15,919 nucleotides of DNA from an uncultured Anaerolineae bacterium. Its GTDB lineage: Bacteria > Chloroflexota > Anaerolineae > B4-G1 > DUEL01. The translations under genes and the position numbers were made by a program. Positions 6,815 to 13,587 of this stretch are shown here, in pieces (position 1 is the stretch's first letter; every line of letters begins with the position of its first letter). The DNA is taken from contig CALDFY010000378.1 in the NCBI GenBank assembly GCA_937942115.1, positions 1 through 15,919 on the forward strand, written 5' to 3'. The notes beneath the pieces are model-generated. The model worked only from the letters and a program-made list of their open reading frames with translations, was not told the origin of the DNA and did not search any database.

Positions 6815-8485
6815 TCAGCCGCCAGATGGGGATTCCGGCGACGACGACCGGCGCAACTCGTCGTATGCCGCCAGCCAGTCCAGCATCTCGGTCCGGCGCT
6901 GGCGGGCCTCTTCCTCCTGCCGTCGACGTCGGGCCGCCTCAATGTGGGCGAAAATCTCCCGCTGCACTTCCTGGGGGCGGCTGACTTTCTGGAAGTGGAA
7001 CGTCCCCGCCGGGGCGGCCGTCTCCACAAAAACATCGCCGTAGCGGAGAATTTTGCCCAGGATGCCCTGCTCAAAACGGACGTTGGTCACCTGCTCCAGG
7101 TTCGCTTCCCGGCGCTGTTCCCGCAGAAAGAGCGGCAACCGGTCCACCTGGACAATGCGGGTAGCGGTCACCTGGAAGAAGTCGTTCTGCCAGTCCTCAA
7201 ACGTCCAGAGAAGCCAGGGGATGGCAAAGAACATCGTCAATCCGTACAGCAGGGCCACGGTCGGCGAGAGTTGGTGCTCCAGACGGGCAAAGACCACCGC
7301 AACCAGAGTGGCCGCCAGGACAATCCCCAGGGGAATCCAGATGGCCCCCAGCAAGGTGACCCAGTGGCGCCGCCAGGTGACCGTCGTTCCCTCTCGCTCC
7401 CACGTGGGGGGGAAAAAGTACCGCAGGAACCCCAGACAACCCGGCCGTTCGGTCGGTGGTGCGGCGGGGGGCTGTCCGGCCTCGCCTTCTCCTTCAAAGA
7501 GAAAGTGATGCCGGACGGCCCTGCGGATGGCCTCCCGCTCCTGGATGCGCGTCAGGGAGCGGACTCGCGCCTGCTGCTCCAGAATCGCCTGCTGGATCCC
7601 CCAGGGGTCCGGAATGCTGCGGAAGACGACCTGCCCCGCCGCCCCAGCGGTCTCTATGATCAGGTCGCCGAACTTCAGCACCCGCCCCAGAATGCCGACC
7701 TGCGAGACCTGGACGTTCTGGATCGCCTGAAGGGGCGCGGCGGAGAATTGCTCCCGAATCAGAAGCGCCCCCACCCGTTCCCGGTGCGCGACCCGCCGGT
7801 TCGTCAGGATGTAGATGTCGTTGCGCCAGTCTATGTAAAAATACAGGATGATTCCCAGGGGAACGACGGCCCCCACTATCAGCAGTCCCCCCGCAACCTG
7901 GAACGCGCCCCTCCCGCCCCCAACGGCCAGAAAGACGAGTCCCACCACCGTCAACAACGCAAAAATGCTGACCGAAAGGATGACCCGGTCCAGGAAGGCG
8001 AAGAAATGCTTGCGCAGGACTTTCAGCGGCAGTTCGCCCGCCTCCAGCCAGGAGAAGCGAGGATAGCGGCGCCGTTCCGCCACATCCGGACGCATCTTCA
8101 GGGCCCGCTCTATGGACGGGTCGGCGGCCAGCAGCCGGTCAAAATCCTCTTTGTCAATGCACAGGAAGACCGTCTCCTCTACGGTCTCCACTGTGGCATC
8201 CCGCACGTCGCCCAGGAGGAGGGAGGTCTCGCCGAACGCCTCTCCGGCCGCCAGCCGCCTCACCTCGGCGACCCGTCCCTCAGGGTCCACACGGGTCACC
8301 CGCACCGCGCCCTTCTGGATGATGTAGTAGCGCAGGCCCGGCTCCCCTTGCCGGCAGACGGTCTCCTGCGCCGGATAGGGCACTTCCTTCACCAGCGGGG
8401 CCAGCCGCCGCAGTTGGGGCCGGCTCAGGCCGGAGAAGAGGTGGACACCCTGAAGGATGCGGATGAGTTCTTCGGTTGAGGGCAT
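6815..8485 (-). CDS. Membrane protein with cyclic-nucleotide-binding domain and two bacterial PH domains
   Basis: This 556-residue protein begins with a cNMP-binding domain (about 15-130). Its phosphate-binding cassette is FGETSLLLGDVRDATV (84-99), with the Glu86 and Arg95 expected for ligand binding. Two similar halves follow, each a pair of transmembrane helices then a bacterial PH (bPH2/YdbT-like) domain: helices near 166-188 and 194-218 with PH1 about 219-300 (DWRNDIYILTNRR, GILGRVLKFGDLIIETA), then helices near 375-400 and 409-428 with PH2 about 430-515 (DWQNDFFQVTATR, GILGKILRYGDVFVETA). A charged helix (515-535) ends the protein. This suggests a membrane-anchored sensor or scaffold responding to a cyclic nucleotide, but its partner is unknown. 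The ATG at 8483-8485 lacks a strong ribosome site. It is probably the first gene of the cluster running to the dehydrogenase. Confidence 0.85.
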   Translation of the reverse strand: MPSTEELIRILQGVHLFSGLSRPQLRRLAPLVKEVPYPAQETVCRQGEPGLRYYIIQKGAVRVTRVDPEGRVAEVRRLAAGEAFGETSLLLGDVRDATVETVEETVFLCIDKEDFDRLLAADPSIERALKMRPDVAERRRYPRFSWLEAGELPLKVLRKHFFAFLDRVILSVSIFALLTVVGLVFLAVGGGRGAFQVAGGLLIVGAVVPLGIILYFYIDWRNDIYILTNRRVAHRERVGALLIREQFSAAPLQAIQNVQVSQVGILGRVLKFGDLIIETAGAAGQVVFRSIPDPWGIQQAILEQQARVRSLTRIQEREAIRRAVRHHFLFEGEGEAGQPPAAPPTERPGCLGFLRYFFPPTWEREGTTVTWRRHWVTLLGAIWIPLGIVLAATLVAVVFARLEHQLSPTVALLYGLTMFFAIPWLLWTFEDWQNDFFQVTATRIVQVDRLPLFLREQRREANLEQVTNVRFEQGILGKILRYGDVFVETAAPAGTFHFQKVSRPQEVQREIFAHIEAARRRRQEEEARQRRTEMLDWLAAYDELRRSSSPESPSGG

Positions 8486-8513
8486 GGTCTGCTTCGTGAC
8501 CGGCTATGAATGA

Positions 8514-8677
8514 CGCCACTCCGCTGCGCTTCGTGGCTGACTACGAGCGGATCAGACGCCACTCCGCTGCGCTTCGGGCTTTGTTTGTAGTCAGGCACGA
8601 AACGAAGTGGAGTGCCGTCCTATAACGCCACTCCGCTTCGCTTCGTGGCTGACTACGAACGTGGCTGACTACGAACG
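8514..8677. repeat. Cluster of 36-bp repeats in both orientations
   Basis: Forward copies lie at 8514-8549, 8557-8580 (truncated) and 8626-8661, plus a partial TGGCTGACTACGAACG at 8662-8677. An inverted copy lies at 8583-8617. Forward copies here read CGCCACTCCGC...TTCGTGGCTGAC, a subfamily with GCCAC/GTGGC instead of GGCAC/GTGCC as the paired ends, so the stem is preserved by compensating changes. The cluster fills the 194-bp gap between the iron-sulfur gene, whose stop at 8680 is two bases away, and the cNMP/PH gene. Confidence 0.85.
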
Positions 8678-8679
8678 CG

Positions 8680-9549
8680 TTATATCGGCGACCCCTCGGG
8701 GCCCAGTTCAAAGAGCAGCGGGCTGAGGGCCTCCTCCCGCCCGGCGCGGTGGCCGAAGAGGGCCTCCACCTCCCGCGCCAGAGCGCGGTTGAGCAACATC
8801 AGCGGGAGCCCCATCGGGCAGACCCGCTCGCATTCCCCGCACTCCACACACCGCCCCGCCAGATGAAGGGCCCGGCCCAGGTGGAAGATGTACTTCTGCG
8901 GGACTTCTATCCCGGCGTCCACCCACAGGCCGTCGTCCCGCTCAAACATGCAGGTGGGGCAGTAGCAGCCGGGGCAGACCTGCCGGCAGGCGTAGCAGCG
9001 GATGCAGCGGTCAAATTGGGCCAGCCAGAAGGCCATACGCTCCGCCGGGGGCATGGCCGCGATGCGGTCCAGGTCCGACCAGTCATCCGGAGCCGGCGCA
9101 ACCTGGGGAGGCTCGCCGAGGAGGACGTCGTAGAGGACCGGCACCCGGTCGGTGCAGTGGGCGCACTTCGCGGCGGTCTCCCCGGCACCATCCACGACCC
9201 CCTCGCAAGCCACCCCGATGACAAAGAGGCGGGCCCGCTCTATCTGCCGCTCCGCCAGCAGGACGTTCAGCGTCCGGCTATCGCACGGCTTGACGACGAT
9301 GCCGACCCGGGGCGGTTCTTCGCCGCGCCGCCGGGGCTTCTTTTTGTTGTGCAGATAGGTGGTCAGGTTGTGGACGCACTCCGACCCCCAGATGAGGCGG
9401 TCGGCCTCATCGGGGCTATAAATGACAATCGGGCGGGCTCCCCCTCTCCGCCCCGCCTCATAGCCGATGACACAGTCCACCTGCTTCTCCGCCAGCAGTC
9501 GGCGGGCCTGCTGGCGGAGTTGGTCGGTCAGGGGTTGGTTGATGGGCAT
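8680..9549 (-). CDS. FrhB-like iron-sulfur oxidoreductase subunit, 2x[4Fe-4S]
   Basis: This 289-residue protein pairs an N-terminal region resembling the coenzyme F420 hydrogenase/dehydrogenase beta family (VGIVVKPCDSRTLNVLL near 82-98, FVIGVACEGVVD near 109-120, CAHC near 129-132) with a ferredoxin-like part. That part holds C182-x2-C185-x2-C188-x3-C192, followed by the Cys-rich PGCYCPTC, and C234-x2-C237-x2-C240-x3-C244-P. It probably transfers electrons between soluble redox partners, as such subunits do beside heterodisulfide-reductase-like or formate dehydrogenase modules, but no partner is encoded here. I chose the ATG at 9547-9549 because AGGAGG lies four bases upstream; an in-frame start ten codons earlier lacks one. 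Repeat clusters flank both ends. Confidence 0.8.
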   Translation of the reverse strand: MPINQPLTDQLRQQARRLLAEKQVDCVIGYEAGRRGGARPIVIYSPDEADRLIWGSECVHNLTTYLHNKKKPRRRGEEPPRVGIVVKPCDSRTLNVLLAERQIERARLFVIGVACEGVVDGAGETAAKCAHCTDRVPVLYDVLLGEPPQVAPAPDDWSDLDRIAAMPPAERMAFWLAQFDRCIRCYACRQVCPGCYCPTCMFERDDGLWVDAGIEVPQKYIFHLGRALHLAGRCVECGECERVCPMGLPLMLLNRALAREVEALFGHRAGREEALSPLLFELGPEGSPI

Positions 9550-9573
9550 GATGCCTCCTGGCTGAACGATGAA

Positions 9574-9689
9574 CGGCACTTCGCTGCGCTCCGTGCCTGA
9601 CTACAAACGGCGTGCCTGACTACGAACGGATGAACGGCACTCCGCTGCGCTCCGTACCTGACTACGAACGGCGTGCCTGACTACAAACG
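9574..9689. repeat. 36-bp repeats in a 61-bp compound tandem
   Basis: Full copies lie at 9574-9609 and 9635-9670, each followed by a partial copy (GTGCCTGACTAC + A/G + AACG) at about 9612-9628 and 9672-9689. The compound unit therefore repeats with a 61-bp period. The cluster ends one base before the Uma2 stop codon (9691-9693) on the downstream side of that gene. Confidence 0.85.
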
Positions 9690-9690
9690 A

Positions 9691-10371
9691 CTACAGGATG
9701 CCCAGTTCTCGCAGGACGTCCAGCACCCGGGGCGGTTTCCACAGCCACCCCTCCCGCAACCAGAAACCCTCAATGGTGCGGGAACGGTAAATCCCCTCTG
9801 CATCGGGGAAGACGGTCCGGTAGCGCCCCCGCTCGTCCAGGACGTAGAACTCTGCCTGCTCTGCCTCCGGGTCTACCAGCCAGTATTCGGGGATGCCTGC
9901 CTGCGCGTACTCGTAGAATTTCTCCCCCCGGTCCCGCCCAATACTCTCCGGAGAGGCGACCTCCACTACCAGGTCGGCGGGGCCGTCCAGGTAGGTCTCC
10001 CGCAGGCGGTCCAGGTGCTCCGTCGCCACAAACATCAGGTCCGGCTCCCGTCCCGACCCGGCCAGTTTCATCTGGAAGGGGGCAAGAATCACCAGGCCCA
10101 GGTTCTGAGAATCCACATAGGCGCTCATCACTTGAGCAAGAAAGGCGATGATCCGCTGGTGCTTCAGCGAGGCAGGGCTATATATGACCACCTCCCCATC
10201 TACCCATTCCGCCAGGGTGTCTTCGTCGGCCCAGGCCAGGAATTCCTCGTAGGTCATCCGGCGGGGACGGGGTGGCCGCAGCAGGGCCTCCAGGATGTCC
10301 CGACGGAGGTCTTCATCCAGCACGTCCGGCTCCCTCAACCATTCCAGCAGTTGCTCCCTCTGCCCGATCAT
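9691..10371 (-). CDS. Uma2 family (DUF820) putative restriction-endonuclease-fold protein
   Basis: This 226-residue protein carries the Uma2 pattern: MTYEEFLAW (39-47), VDGEVV (58-63), the SPASLKHQ stretch, REPDLMFV with Asp111, DLVVEVASPES with Glu137, and the terminal motif KFYEYAQAGIPEYWLVDP (151-168). The fold belongs to the PD-(D/E)xK nuclease superfamily. Members are highly multiplied in cyanobacteria and Chloroflexota, and their biological role is not established. About 38 extra N-terminal residues precede the domain. The ATG at 10369-10371 is preceded by GGAGGT at ideal spacing, and a good promoter lies at 10442-10470, so this is probably a single-gene unit. The TAG stop directly abuts a 36-bp repeat cluster. 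Confidence 0.85.
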   Translation of the reverse strand: MIGQREQLLEWLREPDVLDEDLRRDILEALLRPPRPRRMTYEEFLAWADEDTLAEWVDGEVVIYSPASLKHQRIIAFLAQVMSAYVDSQNLGLVILAPFQMKLAGSGREPDLMFVATEHLDRLRETYLDGPADLVVEVASPESIGRDRGEKFYEYAQAGIPEYWLVDPEAEQAEFYVLDERGRYRTVFPDAEGIYRSRTIEGFWLREGWLWKPPRVLDVLRELGIL

Positions 10372-10436
10372 TGGACACCTCCGTTATCGGTAGCGCGAGA
10401 TAAATCTTGCGCTACGCAATCACCGGACACCTCCGT
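10372..10436 (-). promoter_or_regulatory. Leader of the Uma2 gene: duplicated ribosome site around a palindrome
   Basis: The 12-mer ACGGAGGTGTCC (minus strand) occurs at 10425-10436 and again at 10373-10384 just before the ATG. Between them is the 12-bp-arm palindrome 10390-10415. After the upstream copy comes GTG ATT GCG TAG, a three-codon reading frame with its own ribosome site whose stop lies at the palindrome edge. Similarity between copies continues weakly into the start codon (TGAT-G), suggesting that a start region was duplicated when the palindrome inserted. Any regulatory effect is inference. Confidence 0.55.
10390..10415. repeat. Palindromic element (GCGCAAGAT family), copy in Uma2 leader
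   Basis: The arms GTAGCGCGAGAT (10390-10401) and ATCTTGCGCTAC (10404-10415) pair over 12 bases around AA, with one position that becomes G-U in RNA. It shares its core with copies at 856-875, 10471-10492, 13561-13583 and 15852-15874. Confidence 0.8.
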
Positions 10437-10441
10437 CAATC

Positions 10442-10470
10442 AGTATAGCACATTCGGGAGCGTTTGCCAA
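10442..10470 (-). promoter_or_regulatory. Sigma70-type promoter for the Uma2 gene
   Basis: On the minus strand, TTGGCA (10465-10470) is followed by a 17-base spacer and TATACT (10442-10447). TG one base before the -10 makes it an extended -10 type. Transcription would start near 10435, at the upstream copy of the duplicated ribosome site. This is the best promoter match in the window. Confidence 0.7.
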
Positions 10471-10492
10471 AGCGCAAGATAAATCTTGCGCT
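10471..10492. repeat. Palindromic element (GCGCAAGAT family), copy after the solute-binding gene
   Basis: The arms AGCGCAAGAT (10471-10480) and ATCTTGCGCT (10483-10492) are perfect around AA. The element starts three bases past the TAG of the solute-binding protein. No T-run follows, so it is not a typical intrinsic terminator, though it could protect the mRNA 3' end. Confidence 0.8.
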
Positions 10493-10495
10493 ACC

Positions 10496-12439
10496 CTATC
10501 GCAAGCCGACTTCTTCTATGTTCCAGAGTTCACCTTCCCCAAAAGAGCCGGGAATCAACCCGATTACTTCCGGTCGGGCGACAGCGATGCGGACCCGCCA
10601 GAAGAGGGGCAGGGCGGGTAGTTGTTCGGTGAAGATGCGCTGGGCCTCGGCGTGATTTTCCCGGTACTCAAACGTGCCCGGCAGCGCGGCCCGAGCCGCC
10701 CGGCAGACAGTGTCGTACTCGGCGTTGGAGAAGCCGGACGCGTTCGCACCACCCCAGTAGTTCGCCGGGTCCGGAATCTCCTCGGTGGTATACAGGTAAC
10801 AGGGAGGGGTCAATTCTATCTCCCAGGTGAAAAAGGTCAGGTCAAACTGACGGCCGTAAATGGGGCCCAGGGGGCCATCGGCGAAGAAGTCCCGCACCGG
10901 GCGGGAGTCCACCGTCACCTGGACCCCGCAATCGGCCAGGTTGGCCCGGATCATCCGGGCAATGGTCTCCTGCTGGGGGTCTCCCTGAATCGTCAGCAGG
11001 GTGACGGAGAAGGGGGTGCCCGCGCGGATGCCCGTCACGTTGTGGGCCTCCAGGACGCCGTTGCCGTCCTTATCGGCCCAGCCGGCCTCCGCCAGCAGCG
11101 CCCGCCCCATCGGTGGGTCGTAGGTCCAGCGAGTCAGCCGATCAGCGGCATAGAGCGGGTGTTCTGAAGGGATATAGGAATCCGCCACCCGGCCCAATCC
11201 CAGGGTGATTTCATCCACCATCGCCTGCCGGTCTATACAGTGGGCAATGGCCTGCCGGACCCGCACGTCCTCAAAGAAATCCGGGCGCTTGTAGGTGGCG
11301 ACGGGGTTGATGCCGAACTCCAGGTGCTCCCCCTGGTTGGATACCGAAGTCATCAGACGGAGGAGACCCTTTCCCTCCGCTTCTTTCAGGAACGGCAGGA
11401 GCGGCTCGGCCCCATCGCCTGGCAGCGCCAGGTCGCACTCGCCGGCCATCAGCATCGCCACTACCCCCTCAGCGTTGGGCGCGAACCGGAAAACCAGCCG
11501 GTCCACCCGGGGAAGTCCCTCGGCGGCCCGGAAGTAGAAGGGGTTGCGCTCCAGCGCAATGTGGTCGCCCTGGACCCATTCGGTGATGCGAAACGGCCCC
11601 CAACCGATGGGCTGCCGGGTGCTCTCTACCCGATTCAACAGGTCGGCGGGTGTCGCCCGAAGTTGCTTCTCCCAGAGGTGCCGGGGCAACGGGCTGAAAA
11701 AGTTCAGCATATACAGGTCGTCCACATATCCCGGCAACCCGGTCCAGACGACGGTCCGCTTCCCGGCGGCCGCGTATGAGAAAGTGCGATCGCAAATATA
11801 TTTGGAGGACGGCGTGTCCGGATGGCAGGCCAGTTCGTAACTGTAGACCGAATCGTCCGCCGTCACCGGCTCCCCATCCGACCAGGTCACCCCATCCTTC
11901 AGGGTCCAGGAGACGACCATCCGTTCTATCTCTATCGGGGTGTTGCCGTCAAAGGTGACCACGCACTCGGGGTTGGCCGCGTCTCTACAGGCATGGTTGG
12001 GGAAGACCTGCGTCCCCTGCTCCAGAGCCACCGGTTCGCCCCGGATGTCCACCACCCGGTCGCCAGCCTGAACGGTGACGGTCTGGAAGTACGCGTCCCC
12101 ATCGGCCACAGTGGGCAGTTTTTCCAGGATGACCGGTTGGAAGTCAAAGGAGTGGTAATCTATGGGGCCGTCGTAAATGGCCTGCAGGACGTTGCGGGCC
12201 GCGTAGGAGCCGCCGTAGAGGTAGAGGCTCTCCGGCTCCCCGACCTGGCAGACGGTGAGGGTCCGGGGGCCGGGGGTTTCCGTCGGCTCCGGGGTGGCGG
12301 TCACCACCATCGTCGGGCCGGGGACCTCCACTGTCTGGACGACGGTGGCCGGAGGGGCACAGGTGCCCAGCAGTACGACCCCGATCAGGGTCAAAACCGA
12401 TGCAACGGTCAGTTGACGGGCCAGTTCGTTTTTCAGCAC
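10496..12439 (-). CDS. ABC transporter substrate-binding lipoprotein, family 5 (peptide/nickel/oligosaccharide type)
   Basis: This 647-residue exported protein has an N-terminal signal (hydrophobic 11-24) ending in a lipobox-like LLGTC with Cys27; Thr at the position before Cys is unusual, as Gly or Ala is normal. A Pro/Thr-rich linker (40-58, TATPEPTETPGP) precedes the SBP_bac_5 domain. Its hallmark LKDGVTWSDGEPVTADD lies at 180-196, with later blocks VRQAIAHCIDRQAMV, ALLAEAGWADKDGNGV and IFTEQLPALPLFWR. It should capture a ligand outside the membrane and deliver it to a DppBC-type permease, but no permease or matching ATPase is nearby; the ATPase at the left end is of ECF type and unrelated. 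The start is GTG at 12437-12439 with AAGGAG six bases upstream. The ligand cannot be told from sequence. Confidence 0.88.
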   Translation of the reverse strand: MLKNELARQLTVASVLTLIGVVLLGTCAPPATVVQTVEVPGPTMVVTATPEPTETPGPRTLTVCQVGEPESLYLYGGSYAARNVLQAIYDGPIDYHSFDFQPVILEKLPTVADGDAYFQTVTVQAGDRVVDIRGEPVALEQGTQVFPNHACRDAANPECVVTFDGNTPIEIERMVVSWTLKDGVTWSDGEPVTADDSVYSYELACHPDTPSSKYICDRTFSYAAAGKRTVVWTGLPGYVDDLYMLNFFSPLPRHLWEKQLRATPADLLNRVESTRQPIGWGPFRITEWVQGDHIALERNPFYFRAAEGLPRVDRLVFRFAPNAEGVVAMLMAGECDLALPGDGAEPLLPFLKEAEGKGLLRLMTSVSNQGEHLEFGINPVATYKRPDFFEDVRVRQAIAHCIDRQAMVDEITLGLGRVADSYIPSEHPLYAADRLTRWTYDPPMGRALLAEAGWADKDGNGVLEAHNVTGIRAGTPFSVTLLTIQGDPQQETIARMIRANLADCGVQVTVDSRPVRDFFADGPLGPIYGRQFDLTFFTWEIELTPPCYLYTTEEIPDPANYWGGANASGFSNAEYDTVCRAARAALPGTFEYRENHAEAQRIFTEQLPALPLFWRVRIAVARPEVIGLIPGSFGEGELWNIEEVGLR

Positions 12440-12450
12440 GGTCTCTCCTT

Positions 12451-12569
12451 GATGCAGGATGCAGGATGCAAGACGCAGGATGCAGGATGCAGGATGCAGG
12501 ATGCAGGATGCAAGACGCAGGATGCAGGATGCAAGACGCAGGATGCAGGATGCAAGACGCAGGATGCAG
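12451..12569. repeat. Heptanucleotide tandem repeat, 17 units, in the leader of the solute-binding gene
   Basis: Seventeen consecutive 7-mers cover 12451-12569: GATGCAG, GATGCAA and GACGCAG. They follow a partial 21-bp higher order (GATGCAG, GATGCAA, GACGCAG), clearest from 12500 onward. The array starts five bases after the upstream gene's TAA and ends two bases before the AAGGAG ribosome site of the solute-binding gene, so it forms essentially all of the intergenic leader. Variation in copy number would change leader length without affecting either coding frame. Confidence 0.92.
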
Positions 12570-12574
12570 GACGT

Positions 12575-13537
12575 TTAGCCGGTAGGGGGTTGGATTTCCG
12601 CCATCAGGCGGGTGATTTCCTCCCGAATTTCCTTCCGTTGGGCGATTTTCTGGCGGGCCGGTGCGACCAGTTGCTCCTCCCAGGCCGTCGCCAGTTCCAG
12701 GACCCGCTCCGCCAGCATCTGGGCCGGGTCCAGGACGGTGTTCAACAACGGGTTCACGATCCAGCCGTTCAGCCCGACGTCGGCGCGCTGGCTGAACCAG
12801 TCATCCATCGGCTCCAGAATGCGGGTGTAGACGTTCTGGATAAAGGTGGGAAGGAGAGAGACCACTTCGCCGATCCGTTCCAGGCCACTGCGGACCTGGC
12901 GACCAAAAGTGCCGGGCAGGCGGTCCAGAATCCGCGCCAGGAACCCGCCCACCGTCTCGGCGACCGGACTGGAAAGCCCCAACGCCTCGTTGATCTCGTT
13001 CTCCAGCGCGGTCAGACGCTGGGAAAGGGTCACCAGGGTGTCCCGCAGCCAGCGCAGGCCGGATTGGAGGGAGGGGAAGCGGGATTGAAAATCCAGAAGC
13101 GCTTTTCGGGCACTCGCAATCGCTTCCAGCAGGCGGGTTGCGATCTCACGGACCGTCTCTACGACCGACGCGACGGCTCCTATGCCCCGCTGGATCAGGT
13201 CGTCCAGCCCCAGGTCGTCCATCTGCTGGTAAAGGGCCAGGATTCGGCGCAGGGAGCCCATCTCTTTCTCCAGGGCGGCGGTGTGGGCGGCGCTCAGTTG
13301 CCAGAGGACCAGGCCCCCGGTCAGGGCGACGACCACCCCTCCGGCCGCCGCTGCGCCCAGGAACTGTCGCCGGTTCATACCGGCGGGCTCCTCCGCGCCG
13401 GTCACTCCGACCAGCGCGTCGGCGGTCATCCGGTCCAGCACTTCCAGCGTGCCGTCGTCCAGCCGCTGGAGACGCTCCATGATGCGGGCGATGCGCGCCG
13501 AGCGACGCAGTTGCTCTATCTGGGGTTCCCGTTGCAT
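12575..13537 (-). CDS. Unknown protein with Tat-like motif, one membrane segment and long helical domain
   Basis: I do not recognise a family for this 320-residue protein. Residues 1-53 are charged and helical (LRRSARIARIMERLQRL). NRRQFLGAAAAGG (55-67) is a textbook twin-arginine motif, followed by a hydrophobic stretch to about residue 85. The remainder is mostly helical with coiled-coil character (85-185, 270-315) and ends ITRLMAEIQPPTG. The chosen ATG at 13535-13537 has AGGAGG upstream. An internal ATG at 13376-13378 would make MNRRQFLG a normal N-terminal Tat signal and also has GGAGGA upstream, at longer spacing. If the long form is made, the segment is more likely an internal anchor with a cytoplasmic head. 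The solute-binding gene follows across the heptamer array and era precedes it, but neither suggests a job. Confidence 0.75.
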   Translation of the reverse strand: MQREPQIEQLRRSARIARIMERLQRLDDGTLEVLDRMTADALVGVTGAEEPAGMNRRQFLGAAAAGGVVVALTGGLVLWQLSAAHTAALEKEMGSLRRILALYQQMDDLGLDDLIQRGIGAVASVVETVREIATRLLEAIASARKALLDFQSRFPSLQSGLRWLRDTLVTLSQRLTALENEINEALGLSSPVAETVGGFLARILDRLPGTFGRQVRSGLERIGEVVSLLPTFIQNVYTRILEPMDDWFSQRADVGLNGWIVNPLLNTVLDPAQMLAERVLELATAWEEQLVAPARQKIAQRKEIREEITRLMAEIQPPTG

Positions 13538-13560
13538 GCCGCCTCCTCATGATGGGCGCC

Positions 13561-13583
13561 GGGCAAGATCAATCTTGCGCTAC
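13561..13583. repeat. Palindromic element (GCGCAAGAT family), copy after era
   Basis: GCAAGAT (13563-13569) and ATCTTGC (13572-13578) pair around CA, with the family's trailing GCGCTAC at 13577-13583. It lies between the era stop (13588) and the next gene's ribosome site, four bases past the stop. Confidence 0.75.
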
Positions 13584-13587
13584 GATG

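Noticed and set aside
6359..8479. Plus-strand open frame of 706 codons
   Set aside because: It lies antisense to peptide deformylase and the cNMP/PH gene, with low-complexity Arg/Pro/Gly/Gln composition and no motif.
10471..10492. Intrinsic terminator of the solute-binding gene
   Set aside because: The palindrome is well placed, but its loop is only two bases, no U-tract follows on the minus strand, and the same sequence occurs in non-terminator positions such as the Uma2 leader.
8680..12439. Solute-binding protein and the ECF-type ATPase as parts of one transporter
   Set aside because: Family 5 binding proteins work with DppBC-type permeases and their own ATPases; ECF transporters do not use such binding proteins, and the two genes are far apart with unrelated genes between.
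11822..13552. Plus-strand open frame of 576 codons containing CKTQDAG repeats
   Set aside because: It is antisense to two better-supported genes. The peptide repeat is simply the heptamer array, which stays open because seven-base units cycle through frames without stops.
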